Shown: piece by piece, positions 1 through 9,228 of the stretch
How positions within the stretch are numbered: position 1 is the first letter of the stretch
How the letters are laid out: every line of letters begins with the position of its first letter
From: Chlorobaculum sp. MV4-Y
GTDB lineage: Bacteria > Bacteroidota > Chlorobiia > Chlorobiales > Chlorobiaceae
Direction of reading: 5' to 3'
DNA: 64,000 bases
Assembly: GCF_025244685.1 (NCBI RefSeq)
Contig: NZ_CP104202.1
Location: 1,368,359 to 1,432,358 of the forward strand
Position numbers and translations under genes: made by a program
The notes under the pieces: model-generated
What the model saw: only the letters and a program-made list of their open reading frames with translations
The model's database searches: none
What the model was told of the DNA's origin: nothing

Positions 1-437
1 TCAGAAAGCACAATACCGAACATCGAAAAGGTAAAGATGCCAAGGTAGGCAAAAAAGCGTCCGTAATAGGTCTCCCCCTTCATATACCCGGTCGAGTAGA
101 GATGCACCAGGAAGCTGATGAGCGAAACCATCGCCAGCATGATCGCCGTCAGGTTATCAATCACAATACCCATTTTGACCTGCAGCGGTCCGACGCCGGG
201 CACATTGCCAAAATCAAGCCAGGTGAAATCCCACGCGAGCCTGAACGCCGGATCGTAATGCTGAACGATCACAGTCCAGAAGATATACAGCGCTATAGCC
301 AGAGTCGTGCCAAGCAGACCGACGCCAACAAAATCACCACCACGCGGGAGCCTGCGATTGAAAAATATCAGCACCACAAACGAGAGCAGCGGCAGTAGCA
401 GAACGGCGATGGATAACTGGATTAAACTGTGCATCAT
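1..437 (-). CDS. nuoL: NADH-quinone oxidoreductase subunit L (5' part; cut by window edge)
   Basis: Only the first ~145 codons are inside the window; the gene runs off the left edge. The translation starts MMHSLIQLSIAVLLLP and contains hydrophobic helices and the segment KMGIVIDNLTAIMLAMVSLI, typical of the N-terminus of the largest proton-pumping antiporter-like subunit of complex I. It is an inner-membrane subunit that would act with NuoJ and NuoK encoded just upstream. Two adjacent ATG codons (437 and 434) could serve as start; no clear ribosome binding site separates them. It is the last nuo gene visible in a minus-strand operon running A-B-C-D-H-I-J-K-L. Confidence 0.93.
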   Translation of the reverse strand, partial: MMHSLIQLSIAVLLLPLLSFVVLIFFNRRLPRGGDFVGVGLLGTTLAIALYIFWTVIVQHYDPAFRLAWDFTWLDFGNVPGVGPLQVKMGIVIDNLTAIMLAMVSLISFLVHLYSTGYMKGETYYGRFFAYLGIFTFSMFGIVLS

Positions 438-486
438 GTTTCGTTTTACAAAGAATTTGCAGCTATAAGTGTTTTACCGTTGCGGA

Positions 487-810
487 TCACTCCTTCATGG
501 TGTCCACGCTGGATACATCGACCGTCTTGAAGGTCTTGAAAATATTGATCACGATTGCCAGCGCGATGGCAGCTTCGGCGGCAGCCAGCACAATCACGAA
601 AAGGCTGAACATCACGCCCTCCATGCCGCCGTTGTATTTGGAAAATGTCAGGAAATTGATGTTGGCCGCGTTCAGGATCAGCTCAACGCCCATCAGAATC
701 ACGATGGCGTTCTTGCGGGTCATGACGGCAAACATGCCCAGACCGAAAAGAATGACTGAAATCGTCAGAAAATGGTTGACGCCGATCGACAGTAACTGTT
801 CCGTTAGCAT
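487..810 (-). CDS. nuoK: NADH-quinone oxidoreductase subunit K
   Basis: This 107-residue protein has three predicted transmembrane helices and the family pattern MxRKNAIVILMGVELILNAANINF in its middle, where the helix-2 glutamate (in GVELILNA) is part of the proton path of complex I. Length is normal for NuoK (about 100). It sits between nuoJ (9 bp upstream) and nuoL (49 bp downstream) and should be co-transcribed with them. The protein belongs in the membrane arm of the enzyme. Confidence 0.96.
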   Translation of the reverse strand: MLTEQLLSIGVNHFLTISVILFGLGMFAVMTRKNAIVILMGVELILNAANINFLTFSKYNGGMEGVMFSLFVIVLAAAEAAIALAIVINIFKTFKTVDVSSVDTMKE

Positions 811-819
811 GAAGACTCC

Positions 820-1341
820 TTAATGTTCTTTTTTGTTTGCCTTGTCGTAGCGGGCCAGGTACGCCGCACCAAGCAGGGCGACCAGCAGCACGATGGAGAC
901 CATTTCAAACGGCAGCATGTAGCGCGACATGGTTTCGAGTCCAATGCTCTCGACAACGCTACCATTGAGCTGCACCGGTCCCGGCATCCAGTTCCCGGTC
1001 GTATAAAAGGTGAAGAGCATGCCGACAATCAGGAGCAGCGTCAGAAGGATGCCTGGCACGACGTTCAGCACGTCAGCCTTCAGCTCTGTTGACATGATGG
1101 TATTGGTGAACATGACACCGAAAAGCAGCAGCACTAGAATGCCGCCGACATAGACAACAACCTGGGTCACGGCGATGAAGTCCGCGCTCAGAAAAACATA
1201 GAGGGCCGCCACACCGAAAAAGGTGAAGAGCAGTGAGAATGCCGAGTAGATGACATTTTTCGAAAAGACCACAAACGCCGCCGAGAGTACCGTAACGGCT
1301 GCGAAGATGTAGAAGATGATGGCGATGGTCAGTTGATTCAT
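820..1341 (-). CDS. nuoJ: NADH-quinone oxidoreductase subunit J
   Basis: The start was set at the ATG at 1341 (MNQLTIAIIFYIFA), giving 173 residues, the usual NuoJ size; a longer open frame reaches back into nuoI but begins with low-complexity residues unlike the family. Five transmembrane helices are visible, with the conserved helix-3 segment TQVVVYVGGILVLLLFGVM. It is a membrane-arm subunit of complex I. It starts 40 bp after nuoI and ends 9 bp before nuoK. Confidence 0.95.
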   Translation of the reverse strand: MNQLTIAIIFYIFAAVTVLSAAFVVFSKNVIYSAFSLLFTFFGVAALYVFLSADFIAVTQVVVYVGGILVLLLFGVMFTNTIMSTELKADVLNVVPGILLTLLLIVGMLFTFYTTGNWMPGPVQLNGSVVESIGLETMSRYMLPFEMVSIVLLVALLGAAYLARYDKANKKEH

Positions 1342-1381
1342 GGTTATCTGCACTTGTTGGTAATCGATTCCTGCCAGAAGC

Positions 1382-2032
1382 CTATTCGGCTCCACCCGGT
1401 TGCTGTTGTGGAGCTGCTTTCGGCGCAGGTTTTGCCGCCGGAGCGCCACCTGCTGCAGCTTTCTCCTTTGCCGCCTGAGCCTGCTGTTCGGCAAGCTTTT
1501 TCCTTTTGGCTTCGGCCTCGATCTTTGAAAGGTTGCCGAAGTGATACATCATGTTTTTCACGTCGAACTCAGAGAAATCGGCCACAGCAGTGTGATAGAG
1601 ACAGTCGGTCGGGCAGACGCTCTGGCAGATACCGCAGGTCATGCACTTGGCGGTATCGATATCAAACACCGGCACCCACATTCTCTTCTGCTGGCCGCCG
1701 GAGGTCTTGCCACAAGCTTCCAGATCATCGTTGGTCGTCTTGATAGTCTCAATGGTGATGCACTCAACCGGGCAGGCGCGCTCGCACTGGCGGCAACCGA
1801 TGCAGTCATTGATATTGCAATACAGCCGGTAGCGACCGCGCGGTGGAGTCGGAATCGCCTCCTTAGGATACTGCAAGGTGCACAGACCGTCAACCTGACC
1901 AAAATAGTCGGCATCATCAATACCCGCATCGCCCTTGCGCTTGACCGCATTGAAGAAGTGCTTGAGGGTGATGCCCATGCCGGTCGCGATGGTCGTCGCA
2001 CTGGTCTTTATATTGCTGAAGTACTCATTCAT
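1382..2032 (-). CDS. nuoI: NADH-quinone oxidoreductase subunit I, 2x[4Fe-4S], with Ala/Pro/Gln-rich tail
   Basis: This ferredoxin-like subunit carries electrons to the terminal N2 cluster. Two [4Fe-4S] motifs are clear: C77, C80, C83, C87 (CIGCRQCERACP) and C130, C133, C136, C140 (CMTCGICQSVCP). At 216 residues it is longer than usual because residues ~171-216 form a charged then Ala/Pro/Lys/Gln-rich tail (ending QQQPGGAE) that looks disordered. The subunit lies at the peripheral arm/membrane interface beside NuoB and NuoD. It lies between nuoH and nuoJ. The tail has no counterpart in E. coli NuoI as far as I know and may bind a partner protein (inference). Confidence 0.95.
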   Translation of the reverse strand: MNEYFSNIKTSATTIATGMGITLKHFFNAVKRKGDAGIDDADYFGQVDGLCTLQYPKEAIPTPPRGRYRLYCNINDCIGCRQCERACPVECITIETIKTTNDDLEACGKTSGGQQKRMWVPVFDIDTAKCMTCGICQSVCPTDCLYHTAVADFSEFDVKNMMYHFGNLSKIEAEAKRKKLAEQQAQAAKEKAAAGGAPAAKPAPKAAPQQQPGGAE

Positions 2033-2086
2033 AGTTTGTTGTTCGTCTTTCTTGCCTTTGTATTCTCTCTTGAGCCAGCCTCACGA

Positions 2087-3166
2087 TTAATGGTTGATCA
2101 CCCAGATAGCTGTCAGCACAAATGAAACCAGGGAGAACGGCGTCAACACCTTCCAGCAGAGATACATGAGCTGATCGACCCTGAGCCTGGGAAGCGTCCA
2201 GCGAAGCCACATCTGCACAAAGATGAAGAAGAATCCTTTCATGATGATCCAGAAGGCGCCCCAGACCGGGCCGCTGGTCATGGTGTTCAGTTCAAGGCTG
2301 CCGATGTTCGGTAGCGGCGAAGTCCAGCCGCCAAGGAACGCGATGGAGATGATCGCCGACACCATGAACATGCTGCCGTACTCGGCCAGGAAGATCACGG
2401 CGAACTTCATGCCGCTGTACTCGGTGAAGTAACCGGCGACAAGCTCGGATTCAGCTTCAGGAATATCAAACGGTGCGCGGTTGGTCTCGGCAAGCGAGGA
2501 GATAAAGTAGATCAGGAAAGGCAGCCAGGCGATCGGATTGGTGAAGAGGAACCAGTGCATGAAGCCGCCGGGGCCAGCCTGCATCATGGTGATCTGCTGC
2601 ATACTCAGCGTACCGGCCAGCATGGCGGCGCAGAGCAGCGCGATGGAAGCCGGAATTTCATAGCTGACAATCTGGGCAACGCTTCGAACCGCGCCGTAGA
2701 GTGCCCATTTGTTGTTGGAACCCCAGCCGGCAGCGAGGATACCGACAACCTCAATAGCCACGATACCGACAGCGTAGAACAGACCAACATTCAGATCTGC
2801 GCCGATGAAGGCCGGGCCAAAAGGCAAAACGGCAAAGGCAAGGAACGAGCCAACAAACAGGATGCCGGGTCCAATCACGAAAAGGAATTTGTCGGCCACG
2901 GTCGGCACGATATCCTCTTTCTGGAGAAGCTTCAGAATATCGGCAAGCGTCTGCAGAATACCCCAGAAACCAACCTCCATAGGGCCAAGCCTGTCCTGCA
3001 TGAAAGCTGAAATCTTGCGCTCGCCATACACACCGTAGGTCAGCGCGTAGAGTGCGATGAACACGAGCGGAATAGCCGCAACGATAACCAGCCCGAGCGG
3101 AAACCAGCCGATGGAGAAGCCTGAAAGGGCGTCGGACCAGGTATTGAGAGATGGTGATGAACTCAT
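2087..3166 (-). CDS. nuoH: NADH-quinone oxidoreductase subunit H
   Basis: A 359-residue polytopic membrane protein with NuoH signatures: [14 protein letters not shown] in the first cytoplasmic loop, then [10 protein letters not shown] and [21 protein letters not shown], the acidic loop lining the quinone tunnel. It forms part of the quinone site and couples the peripheral arm to the membrane arm. Length is slightly above E. coli NuoH (325). The ATG at 3166 gives the start; nuoD ends 47 bp upstream. Its position directly after nuoD shows that nuoE, nuoF and nuoG are absent from this operon. Confidence 0.96.
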   Translation of the reverse strand: MSSSPSLNTWSDALSGFSIGWFPLGLVIVAAIPLVFIALYALTYGVYGERKISAFMQDRLGPMEVGFWGILQTLADILKLLQKEDIVPTVADKFLFVIGPGILFVGSFLAFAVLPFGPAFIGADLNVGLFYAVGIVAIEVVGILAAGWGSNNKWALYGAVRSVAQIVSYEIPASIALLCAAMLAGTLSMQQITMMQAGPGGFMHWFLFTNPIAWLPFLIYFISSLAETNRAPFDIPEAESELVAGYFTEYSGMKFAVIFLAEYGSMFMVSAIISIAFLGGWTSPLPNIGSLELNTMTSGPVWGAFWIIMKGFFFIFVQMWLRWTLPRLRVDQLMYLCWKVLTPFSLVSFVLTAIWVINH

Positions 3167-3213
3167 ATCAACAGGCGAACCTTCTTGAAATAAAAGTGTT
3201 GTCTTAAAAACGG

Positions 3214-4416
3214 TCAGCGGTCAACTTCACCCAGCACGATATCGATGCTGCCAATGATGGCCACCAGATCGGGAATCAACTGTCCCTTCGAGAGATCCTT
3301 CATCGCTGACAGGTTGACGAAGCACGACGAACGGGCCTTGCAACGCAGCGGGCTGGTCGATTTTCCATCGCTGACGATGTAGTAGCCAAGCTCTCCGCGC
3401 GGATTCTCGGCACGGCCATAGACTTCACCTGCCTTGGGCCTGATCTTCTTGGGAATAAGCGCCCGCGAGTTGAAGTTCGGCTCTTCCGGCATTTTGTCGA
3501 GACATTGCTCGATGATATTGAGACTCTCCTCCATTTCAAGCGCGCGAACAAGGTGGCGCGAGAGGCAATCACCAACGACAGAGAATTTGCCGTCCGGAAC
3601 CGGGACATCGAAATCGAGTTCTGGATAGACCGAATAGGGATCGTTGCGGCGCAAATCCCACTTGACGCCGGAACCACGCAGCATCGGGCCGCTCCAACCA
3701 TAGTTGATGGCTACGTCAGCAGGCATGATGCCAATGTCATAGGTGCGCTTGACGAAAATCTCGTTCTCGGTCAGCAGCTGGTACAGCTCCTTCGCTTTGG
3801 GTTTGAAGTAGGCGACGAACTCGGCAACGCGCTTCTTGAAGTCGGCTGGCGCGTCGTAGGCCAGCCCGCCGATCCATATATAATTATAGAGCATACGCGC
3901 GCCGGATATCCATTCGAGCAAGCTCATGATGTGCTCGCGGTCACGGAAGCAGAAAAGGAACGGCGTGAAAGCGCCAAGGTCGATGGCGTAGGTGCCGATG
4001 GCCACCAGGTGCGAAGCAATCCTGTTCAGCTCGGCGACGATGACGCGGATGAATTCGACGCGGCGGGGAATTTCGATGTCGAGCAGCTTCTCGACGGTGA
4101 TGCAGTAAGCCAACTCGTTGTTCATGGCAGCGAGATAGTCCATCCTGTCGGTGTAGGGCACAATGGCGGGATAGTCAATCTTTTCGCAATACTTCTCGAA
4201 GCAGCGGTGAAGATAGCCGAGATAGGGTTCGGCCTCGACGACCACTTCGCCGTCGGTGATGCATTCGAGACGAAGCACACCGTGCGTTGACGGGTGCTGC
4301 GGACCCATGCTGAGCACCATGTACTCGATATCGAGATCCTTTTCGATAATGACGCGCTTGTCATCCTGACGGATGATCCTGGTGGAGTTCGTTTCAGCTT
4401 TACCTAATTCCTGCAT
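3214..4416 (-). CDS. nuoD: NADH-quinone oxidoreductase subunit D (49 kDa)
   Basis: The 400-residue product contains the family landmark [14 protein letters not shown] near residue 60 and the C-terminal [13 protein letters not shown] and [12 protein letters not shown]. NuoD is related to the large subunit of [NiFe] hydrogenases and with NuoB forms the quinone-reducing site next to cluster N2. It is separate from NuoC here (in E. coli the two are fused) and begins 33 bp after nuoC ends. Nothing in the sequence suggests loss of function. Confidence 0.97.
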   Translation of the reverse strand: MQELGKAETNSTRIIRQDDKRVIIEKDLDIEYMVLSMGPQHPSTHGVLRLECITDGEVVVEAEPYLGYLHRCFEKYCEKIDYPAIVPYTDRMDYLAAMNNELAYCITVEKLLDIEIPRRVEFIRVIVAELNRIASHLVAIGTYAIDLGAFTPFLFCFRDREHIMSLLEWISGARMLYNYIWIGGLAYDAPADFKKRVAEFVAYFKPKAKELYQLLTENEIFVKRTYDIGIMPADVAINYGWSGPMLRGSGVKWDLRRNDPYSVYPELDFDVPVPDGKFSVVGDCLSRHLVRALEMEESLNIIEQCLDKMPEEPNFNSRALIPKKIRPKAGEVYGRAENPRGELGYYIVSDGKSTSPLRCKARSSCFVNLSAMKDLSKGQLIPDLVAIIGSIDIVLGEVDR

Positions 4417-4449
4417 GACTCGGGAAATGCTTGTTTACGGGTTATGGCG

Positions 4450-4971
4450 TCAGTACGGGACCTTGATGCCGTGATAGGTCTCCTGAACCTGGTAATCCTT
4501 GCGAAGCGGAAAACCGGTCCAGTCTTCCGGACAAAGGATCCTTCGCAGGTCGGGGTGCCCCTCGAAGACCATGCCGTACATATCGTAGGCTTCGCGTTCG
4601 TGCCAGTTAGCGGAGTGCCACACGCACGATACCGACGGAATTGAGCCGCCATCGCGCGAACACTTGACCTTGACGGCGATTTTGTGGGTGTATTTGCCGA
4701 TGCACTCGAAATTACAGACGATGCCAAGCTTCTCTTCTTCGGGATAGTCCACGCCCGACAGGCAGGCAAGGTAGTTGAACTGAAGGAGAGAGTTGTCGCG
4801 CATGTAAAGCGCGATGTCCACCCACCTGCTGACATCGAGCACCTCGAAGAACGGCATGGTCGGATTGGCGTCGAACTCCGATATCGCATCGCCAAATCGC
4901 TCCTTTATATTATCATATGCGGCTTTGCTCTGCTGCACCGCTGGCGACATTTGGTTTGCTGCTTCTTCCAT
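4450..4971 (-). CDS. nuoC: NADH-quinone oxidoreductase subunit C (30 kDa)
   Basis: The 173-residue protein ends with the NuoC signature: HEREAYDMYGMVFEGHPDLR (about residues 122-141) followed by RRILCPEDWTGFPLRKDY. It is a peripheral-arm subunit that packs against NuoD. Length is typical for stand-alone NuoC in NDH-type complexes. It lies between nuoB and nuoD with short gaps (28 and 33 bp). Confidence 0.96.
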   Translation of the reverse strand: MEEAANQMSPAVQQSKAAYDNIKERFGDAISEFDANPTMPFFEVLDVSRWVDIALYMRDNSLLQFNYLACLSGVDYPEEEKLGIVCNFECIGKYTHKIAVKVKCSRDGGSIPSVSCVWHSANWHEREAYDMYGMVFEGHPDLRRILCPEDWTGFPLRKDYQVQETYHGIKVPY

Positions 4972-4999
4972 TCCCTTGACTCTTGATAGATAATAGTGG

Positions 5000-5569
5000 T
5001 TATGCCGTAGCCGACTTACGAACCTGGTCGATCACCTGCTGCGGATCAACACTCTTTTCGGCAAGCTTCTTCAGGGCATCCTGGCGAGAAATACCAAGTC
5101 CCTCCATCCGGATCAGCTCCTGGATTTTCATCAGACCGCCGATCAGCGCCTCGGGACGCGGAGGACAGCCGGGAACGTACACATCGACCGGGATGATACG
5201 ATCAACACCCTTGAGCACATGGTAACCATGATTCCAGTAGGGACCGCCGCAGTTCGAGCAGCTTCCCATCGACAGCACATAGCGCGGTTCGGGCATCTGT
5301 TCGTAAAGCGTCACCACCCTTTCGGCCATCTTCATGGTGACCGTTCCGGCCACAATCATGAGGTCGGACTGGCGGGGCGAGGAGCGCGGAAAAATACCGA
5401 AACGTTCGAGATCGTAGTTCGAAGCGTTGGTGGCCATCATCTCGATAGCGCAGCAGGCCAGACCGAAACCCATCGGCCAAAGGGAAGAGAGGCGAGCCCA
5501 GTTCATCACATTGTCAACCGAAGTCACCAGCACGTTGCGGTTCGATATTCTGGCGTCAAGCAAACCCAT
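5000..5569 (-). CDS. nuoB: NADH-quinone oxidoreductase subunit B, cluster N2
   Basis: The 189-residue product has the four cysteines that bind the N2 [4Fe-4S] cluster: the tandem C39-C40 ([10 protein letters not shown]), C104 ([12 protein letters not shown]) and C135 ([10 protein letters not shown]). N2 is the last iron-sulfur centre before quinone. The C-terminus extends a little beyond the conserved core. It starts 27 bp after nuoA. The start MGLLDARI is at the only upstream ATG in frame near the conserved region. Confidence 0.97.
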   Translation of the reverse strand: MGLLDARISNRNVLVTSVDNVMNWARLSSLWPMGFGLACCAIEMMATNASNYDLERFGIFPRSSPRQSDLMIVAGTVTMKMAERVVTLYEQMPEPRYVLSMGSCSNCGGPYWNHGYHVLKGVDRIIPVDVYVPGCPPRPEALIGGLMKIQELIRMEGLGISRQDALKKLAEKSVDPQQVIDQVRKSATA

Positions 5570-5596
5570 AGCGTAAAATCGATGATGATTGAAAGA

Positions 5597-6028
5597 TTAT
5601 CCGTTCGCTTTTCTGGAGTGACGAGCAGGCATCTCCGGCATTTTCGGGATATTCGGAGTCGGGCGAACCCAGTCAAGGTCCCCCTTGACCCAGGCATAGA
5701 CCAGTCCGAGTACAAGAATACCAGCAAAAATCAGCACTTCGACCAGCGCGAAAGTACCAAGCTGTTTGAAAACAGTAGCCCAAGGATAGAGGAAGACGAC
5801 TTCAACGTCGAAGATGATAAAGATGAGGGCAACGACATAAAAGCGGATATTGAACTTGACCCAGGCGCTACCGACAGCAGCCTCACCGCACTCATAGGTG
5901 GAGTTCTTTTCAGGGTTGGGTCTGCTCGGCCTGAGCATTCTCGCCGTCAGGTAACCACCCACGACGAACACAATACCGAGTACGAGAAACACGAATACGG
6001 TACCGAAACCGCTTAACGTCTGATCCAT
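5597..6028 (-). CDS. nuoA: NADH-quinone oxidoreductase subunit A
   Basis: First gene of the nuo operon. The 143-residue protein has three transmembrane helices and the conserved loop [14 protein letters not shown], then [28 protein letters not shown], diagnostic of NuoA/NdhC. It is a membrane subunit near the quinone cavity. The ~220-bp gap upstream (6029-6246) should contain the operon promoter; it is AT-rich, but I see no unambiguous -35/-10 pair. Confidence 0.96.
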   Translation of the reverse strand: MDQTLSGFGTVFVFLVLGIVFVVGGYLTARMLRPSRPNPEKNSTYECGEAAVGSAWVKFNIRFYVVALIFIIFDVEVVFLYPWATVFKQLGTFALVEVLIFAGILVLGLVYAWVKGDLDWVRPTPNIPKMPEMPARHSRKANG

Positions 6029-6246
6029 GTTCTGTTGTTTGACTTTATTGGTAAAGGGAGTAACAAGCTCCCTTTTCTCTGAAAGGCTTGAAGGGCCTCT
6101 AAATTAGGTGCCGCCAATATAAAAAAAGTTTTCTCAATCTTCAGATAAAAAGCTGATTTTTTTCAGGGCAGACCGAATATTGTAGAACCCTCCTGATCCG
6201 AAATTTTTAAAACAAAGAATATAAAGAAATGACTTTTATCAAAAAA

Positions 6247-6459
6247 TCAACCAGTCTTGCCAAATATTTTTAACACAACCATTTTGAACAGCCGGATCAG
6301 CGCAACCATAGCCAACAGTGTAGCAACAACGAGAATGGCAACATTCACCTGCCATACGCCGATGACTCGCTCCATCGCAGGCCCAAAAAAGGCCGCCAGA
6401 ACCATCCAGATTATGGGCGTCCAGACAACCCCCAGAACGACCGGAAGCCCCCCTTTCAT
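6247..6459 (-). CDS. Small two-helix membrane protein, unknown function
   Basis: A 70-residue hydrophobic protein with two predicted transmembrane helices (about residues 4-26 and 35-60) and a basic C-terminus (FKMVVLKIFGKTG). The shape resembles small subunits such as AtpI-like proteins, but no motif supports a function. It is the last minus-strand gene before the nuo operon, and a separate ~90-bp gap divides it from the TPR gene. Coding potential is reasonable because codon use matches its neighbours. Confidence 0.6.
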   Translation of the reverse strand: MKGGLPVVLGVVWTPIIWMVLAAFFGPAMERVIGVWQVNVAILVVATLLAMVALIRLFKMVVLKIFGKTG

Positions 6460-6552
6460 GAAATTCTTTTTTTGTCTTCGTCCGGAAACAGTTTCATCGC
6501 AATCTGATTGTTTTGAGTGAGATTCAAGACTCTGCCAGATTATTACTATACA

Positions 6553-7140
6553 TCACGGCAGCAGCTCGGCAATCTGGGCAGCCACGTCCGGCTCGATCTC
6601 CCTGAGCACCTCGTACTCGGCTCGAAGACCGCGCATGTCTCCCCGCGACATATAGTACATGGCCAGCTTGCAGTGCACCTCGACATTGCCGGGCTGAAGC
6701 TCGTGCGCCCTGTCGAGCGCTTCGAGCGCCTTTTCGTGCTCACCGAGATCCATGTGGACGTCGGCCAGCACGCACCACGCCTCCACGAAACGGGGGTCTC
6801 GGCGCAGCGCATCTTCGAGCACCTTGATGGCCGTTTCTTCCTTGCCCATGGTCAGCAGAACGAAACCGAGATGCCGGTACGCTTCAAGGTTCGACCGGTC
6901 GAGTGCAACCGTGAACGCAAGGTCAGTACCCGCGCGCCGGTACTCCCCGTTTGAGAGCAACGCCACCGCGCGCGCATAGCGCACCTTCGCGTCGCGCGAC
7001 ACCGGGCCGGCAAGCTCGTCGAGTATCGAAATCGCCTGGCCGTATTCCTGATTCTCGATACAATCAAGCGCCTGCCGGTACTTCAACTCGTGCTCTGGTG
7101 ACGTTTTGCTCATCTCCTGACCGGATATATTAGTATTCAT
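6553..7140 (-). CDS. Tetratricopeptide repeat (TPR) protein
   Basis: A 195-residue, mostly helical protein with at least four degenerate TPR units between residues ~20 and 165, for example AYRHLGFVLLTMGKEETAIK and AWCVLADVHMDLGEHEKALE. TPRs build protein-protein scaffolds. No signal peptide or membrane segment is seen, so it is likely cytoplasmic. It follows the ferrochelatase-like gene by 18 bp and is probably co-transcribed with it. A second ATG ten codons in (MSKTSPEHE) is an alternative start. Confidence 0.8.
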   Translation of the reverse strand: MNTNISGQEMSKTSPEHELKYRQALDCIENQEYGQAISILDELAGPVSRDAKVRYARAVALLSNGEYRRAGTDLAFTVALDRSNLEAYRHLGFVLLTMGKEETAIKVLEDALRRDPRFVEAWCVLADVHMDLGEHEKALEALDRAHELQPGNVEVHCKLAMYYMSRGDMRGLRAEYEVLREIEPDVAAQIAELLP

Positions 7141-7158
7141 GCTCTGCTGTTGTTTTGT

Positions 7159-8226
7159 TCATTTCCTTGACGCGCCATCGCCGAAAACCTCGCGCTGGAC
7201 GTCGAGCACCTCGATCTCGTCAACGATCCTCGACGCCAGCCATCCGGCGAACGCCGGTGAATCGTTGACGCAGGGGACATAGTGCTTCCGGGAGGCGGAA
7301 GAACGGTCGAGCAGCTTTTTGGCTTCGTAATCGGTCTCGCTGTTGTCGGCAAAATAGCCGAAAGGAAACATCGCCACCGAGCTGAATCCTTCTCGGGCAA
7401 ACTCGTCGAGCGCCAGTTCGACGGTTTCGGTCGTCCACTCTCCCCCTCTGCTGTGGTTCAGGCATCCAATCTTCACATCCTGAAACACATTGCGGGGATC
7501 GGCCATGATTTTTTCTTTCATCAGCCGGAAAAACGCCATCGTCTCGTCGAGGCCGGTAAAAACGGAGGGCTTTTCGCCCTTGCGGTTTTTGACGATGGTG
7601 CCGTGAATGACCAGCACAAGTCCTTGCTTCTCCGTCCGTCCCGCCCCGCTCCACGCCGCCGGAATCGACGCGAAGAGGTGATCGAGATAAAGACGATGCA
7701 GTTCCTCGTCCTTCCAGAGACCGCGCACCACTCTCACCAGGCCAAGATGATTTTCACCAAAGTGATCGATCACCATCTGGCACGCCGGCCCACACGAAAA
7801 GGCAGACTCGACCGGAATCATCGGCACCACGACGATGCCATCTGAACGGCCCCGAAAACGGTCGAGCACCTCTTCGAGGTAAGGCGGCACGAAATAGTAG
7901 GCGTCAGCGACATCGATCTGGTCACCCTGTCCGCCAAATCGCGGATCGCGCCGAAGCGCCGCCTCAACGCCAAGCGCCTGGCTGCGATTGATCTCTACGA
8001 GGCGGGAGCGGTAGCGGTGCAATTTCCAGTCGAGGTAGTGCCTGGCCGAACGGTAATCGGCAATCATGTAGATCAGCAGCCTGGGAAGCTTGACGATCTT
8101 GCGGGTGATAACAAAGAGAATCTTCCGCGAACTTGGCCAGAGTTCGCGCACTGAAAGCTTTTCGACCTCCCCGTATGTCACTAGCACCACGCTGTAACGC
8201 CGTTTACTCACAGTGCAAGCCACCAT
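7159..8226 (-). CDS. hemH: Ferrochelatase family protein (divergent HemH)
   Basis: The 355-residue protein aligns by eye with ferrochelatase: an N-terminal VVLVTYGEVE strand, then VVVPMIPVESAFSCG (family VVLPLYPQYS), then the catalytic histidine in VLVIHGT (H208), and the second active-site region FGYFADNSETDYEAK with E297 matching the conserved glutamate. Ferrochelatase inserts Fe(II) into protoporphyrin to make haem. The spacing of motifs fits, but similarity is low and several consensus residues differ, so a related chelatase is possible. The start overlaps the end of the PAP2-like gene by 19 bp, indicating translational coupling. Confidence 0.72.
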   Translation of the reverse strand: MVACTVSKRRYSVVLVTYGEVEKLSVRELWPSSRKILFVITRKIVKLPRLLIYMIADYRSARHYLDWKLHRYRSRLVEINRSQALGVEAALRRDPRFGGQGDQIDVADAYYFVPPYLEEVLDRFRGRSDGIVVVPMIPVESAFSCGPACQMVIDHFGENHLGLVRVVRGLWKDEELHRLYLDHLFASIPAAWSGAGRTEKQGLVLVIHGTIVKNRKGEKPSVFTGLDETMAFFRLMKEKIMADPRNVFQDVKIGCLNHSRGGEWTTETVELALDEFAREGFSSVAMFPFGYFADNSETDYEAKKLLDRSSASRKHYVPCVNDSPAFAGWLASRIVDEIEVLDVQREVFGDGASRK

Positions 8227-8801
8227 TTGAATTCACCGTACGTCAAGAGAAAACCGATGAGGCTGCCAACAAGCGTCTGCATAAAGTTATGCGCCTTGAG
8301 ATACATGCGCGACCACATCAGGAGCGGTACGAAACAGAGCAGCACAAGCGCGGGCAGCCCGAAAGAGAGTACGAGAAGCGCAATCGAGGAGGTAAGAGAA
8401 AAGAGATGGATGCTGATTTTCCACTGAAGCGTAACCAGCAGAATGAAGACCGTGTTGACTGCGTTGAAAAGCAGAATCGCGGAGAGAAAGCGCGGAGCGT
8501 CGAGCTGCTTCATCAGTTCGTACCCAATCAGGTTCACGGCCACCAGCACCAGCAGCGGCAGGAATCGCTGTTCCCGGAAACTGATATTGTAATCGGAGAC
8601 CCGACCAATCTTCTTGAGTCCGTAAATCAGAAACATCGGCACAATGGTGGCCGAAAGGAACAGCACCAGAAACCAGTCGAGATGACTTGATTTAGCCGAA
8701 TAACGATACAGAACGATAAGCAGATAGACTGCCGGGGCCACAACGACAGGACTGATGATCCATGAGACCAGAGAGGCGAACCGGCGAGTATCGAGCTGCA
8801 T
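8208..8801 (-). CDS. PAP2-like integral membrane protein
   Basis: A 197-residue protein with six likely transmembrane helices. It has degenerate PAP2 phosphatase motifs: a basic loop (SFREQRFLPLL), a histidine after KISIH, and SRMYLKAHNFMQTLVGSLIG resembling the family SRxxxxxHxxxQ block. Typical members remove phosphate from lipid or isoprenoid phosphates at the membrane. Motif 1 lacks the usual RP pair, so activity is uncertain. The start at 8801 (MQLDTRR) was chosen because the upstream extension is not hydrophobic or conserved. Its 3' end overlaps the ferrochelatase start. Confidence 0.65.
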   Translation of the reverse strand: MQLDTRRFASLVSWIISPVVVAPAVYLLIVLYRYSAKSSHLDWFLVLFLSATIVPMFLIYGLKKIGRVSDYNISFREQRFLPLLVLVAVNLIGYELMKQLDAPRFLSAILLFNAVNTVFILLVTLQWKISIHLFSLTSSIALLVLSFGLPALVLLCFVPLLMWSRMYLKAHNFMQTLVGSLIGFLLTYGEFKWWLAL

Positions 8802-9120
8802 TGAAAACAAAACCAGGCAAAATGACGGTGAATAATCCAGATGGCGCACTTCAGGCAGTAATAAAGATAATCCTTTCCCTGAGAAACCGAAAACAAGAGA
8901 ACGCTGAAGCGAACCCGCTCCTGCCTCGGCCAAGCATTGATTCGCAGATTCACTTTCTCGAAATCGCTATCTAAAACCAGGCAAATCCGTTTTGGTAGCG
9001 ATCTCGATTTTGGTTGGAACCGCATCCAAAAGGATTTTTCCGCTCATCGGGACAAAATCGGGAAAATTCGATCAAAATCTTTATAATATCGGGAAACCAC
9101 GTATATTAGCGCTTCATTGA

Positions 9121-9202
9121 GCGAGAGTGGTGAAATTGGTATACACGCTAGTCTTAGGAACTAGTGCCGTGAGGCGTAAGGGTTCGAGTCCCTTCTCTCG
9201 CA
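9121..9202 (+). tRNA. tRNA-Leu (UAG anticodon)
   Basis: A complete cloverleaf: acceptor GCGAGAG pairs with CTCTCGC, the anticodon arm is CTAGT-CTTAGGA-ACTAG with anticodon TAG, and a long variable arm identifies a class II tRNA. The T arm has GGTTCGAGTCC. The 3' CCA is not encoded. A TATATT box at 9102-9107 is a plausible -10 element. Confidence 0.97.
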
Positions 9203-9228
9203 CTGTTCATTTGTTCATTGGATCTCAT

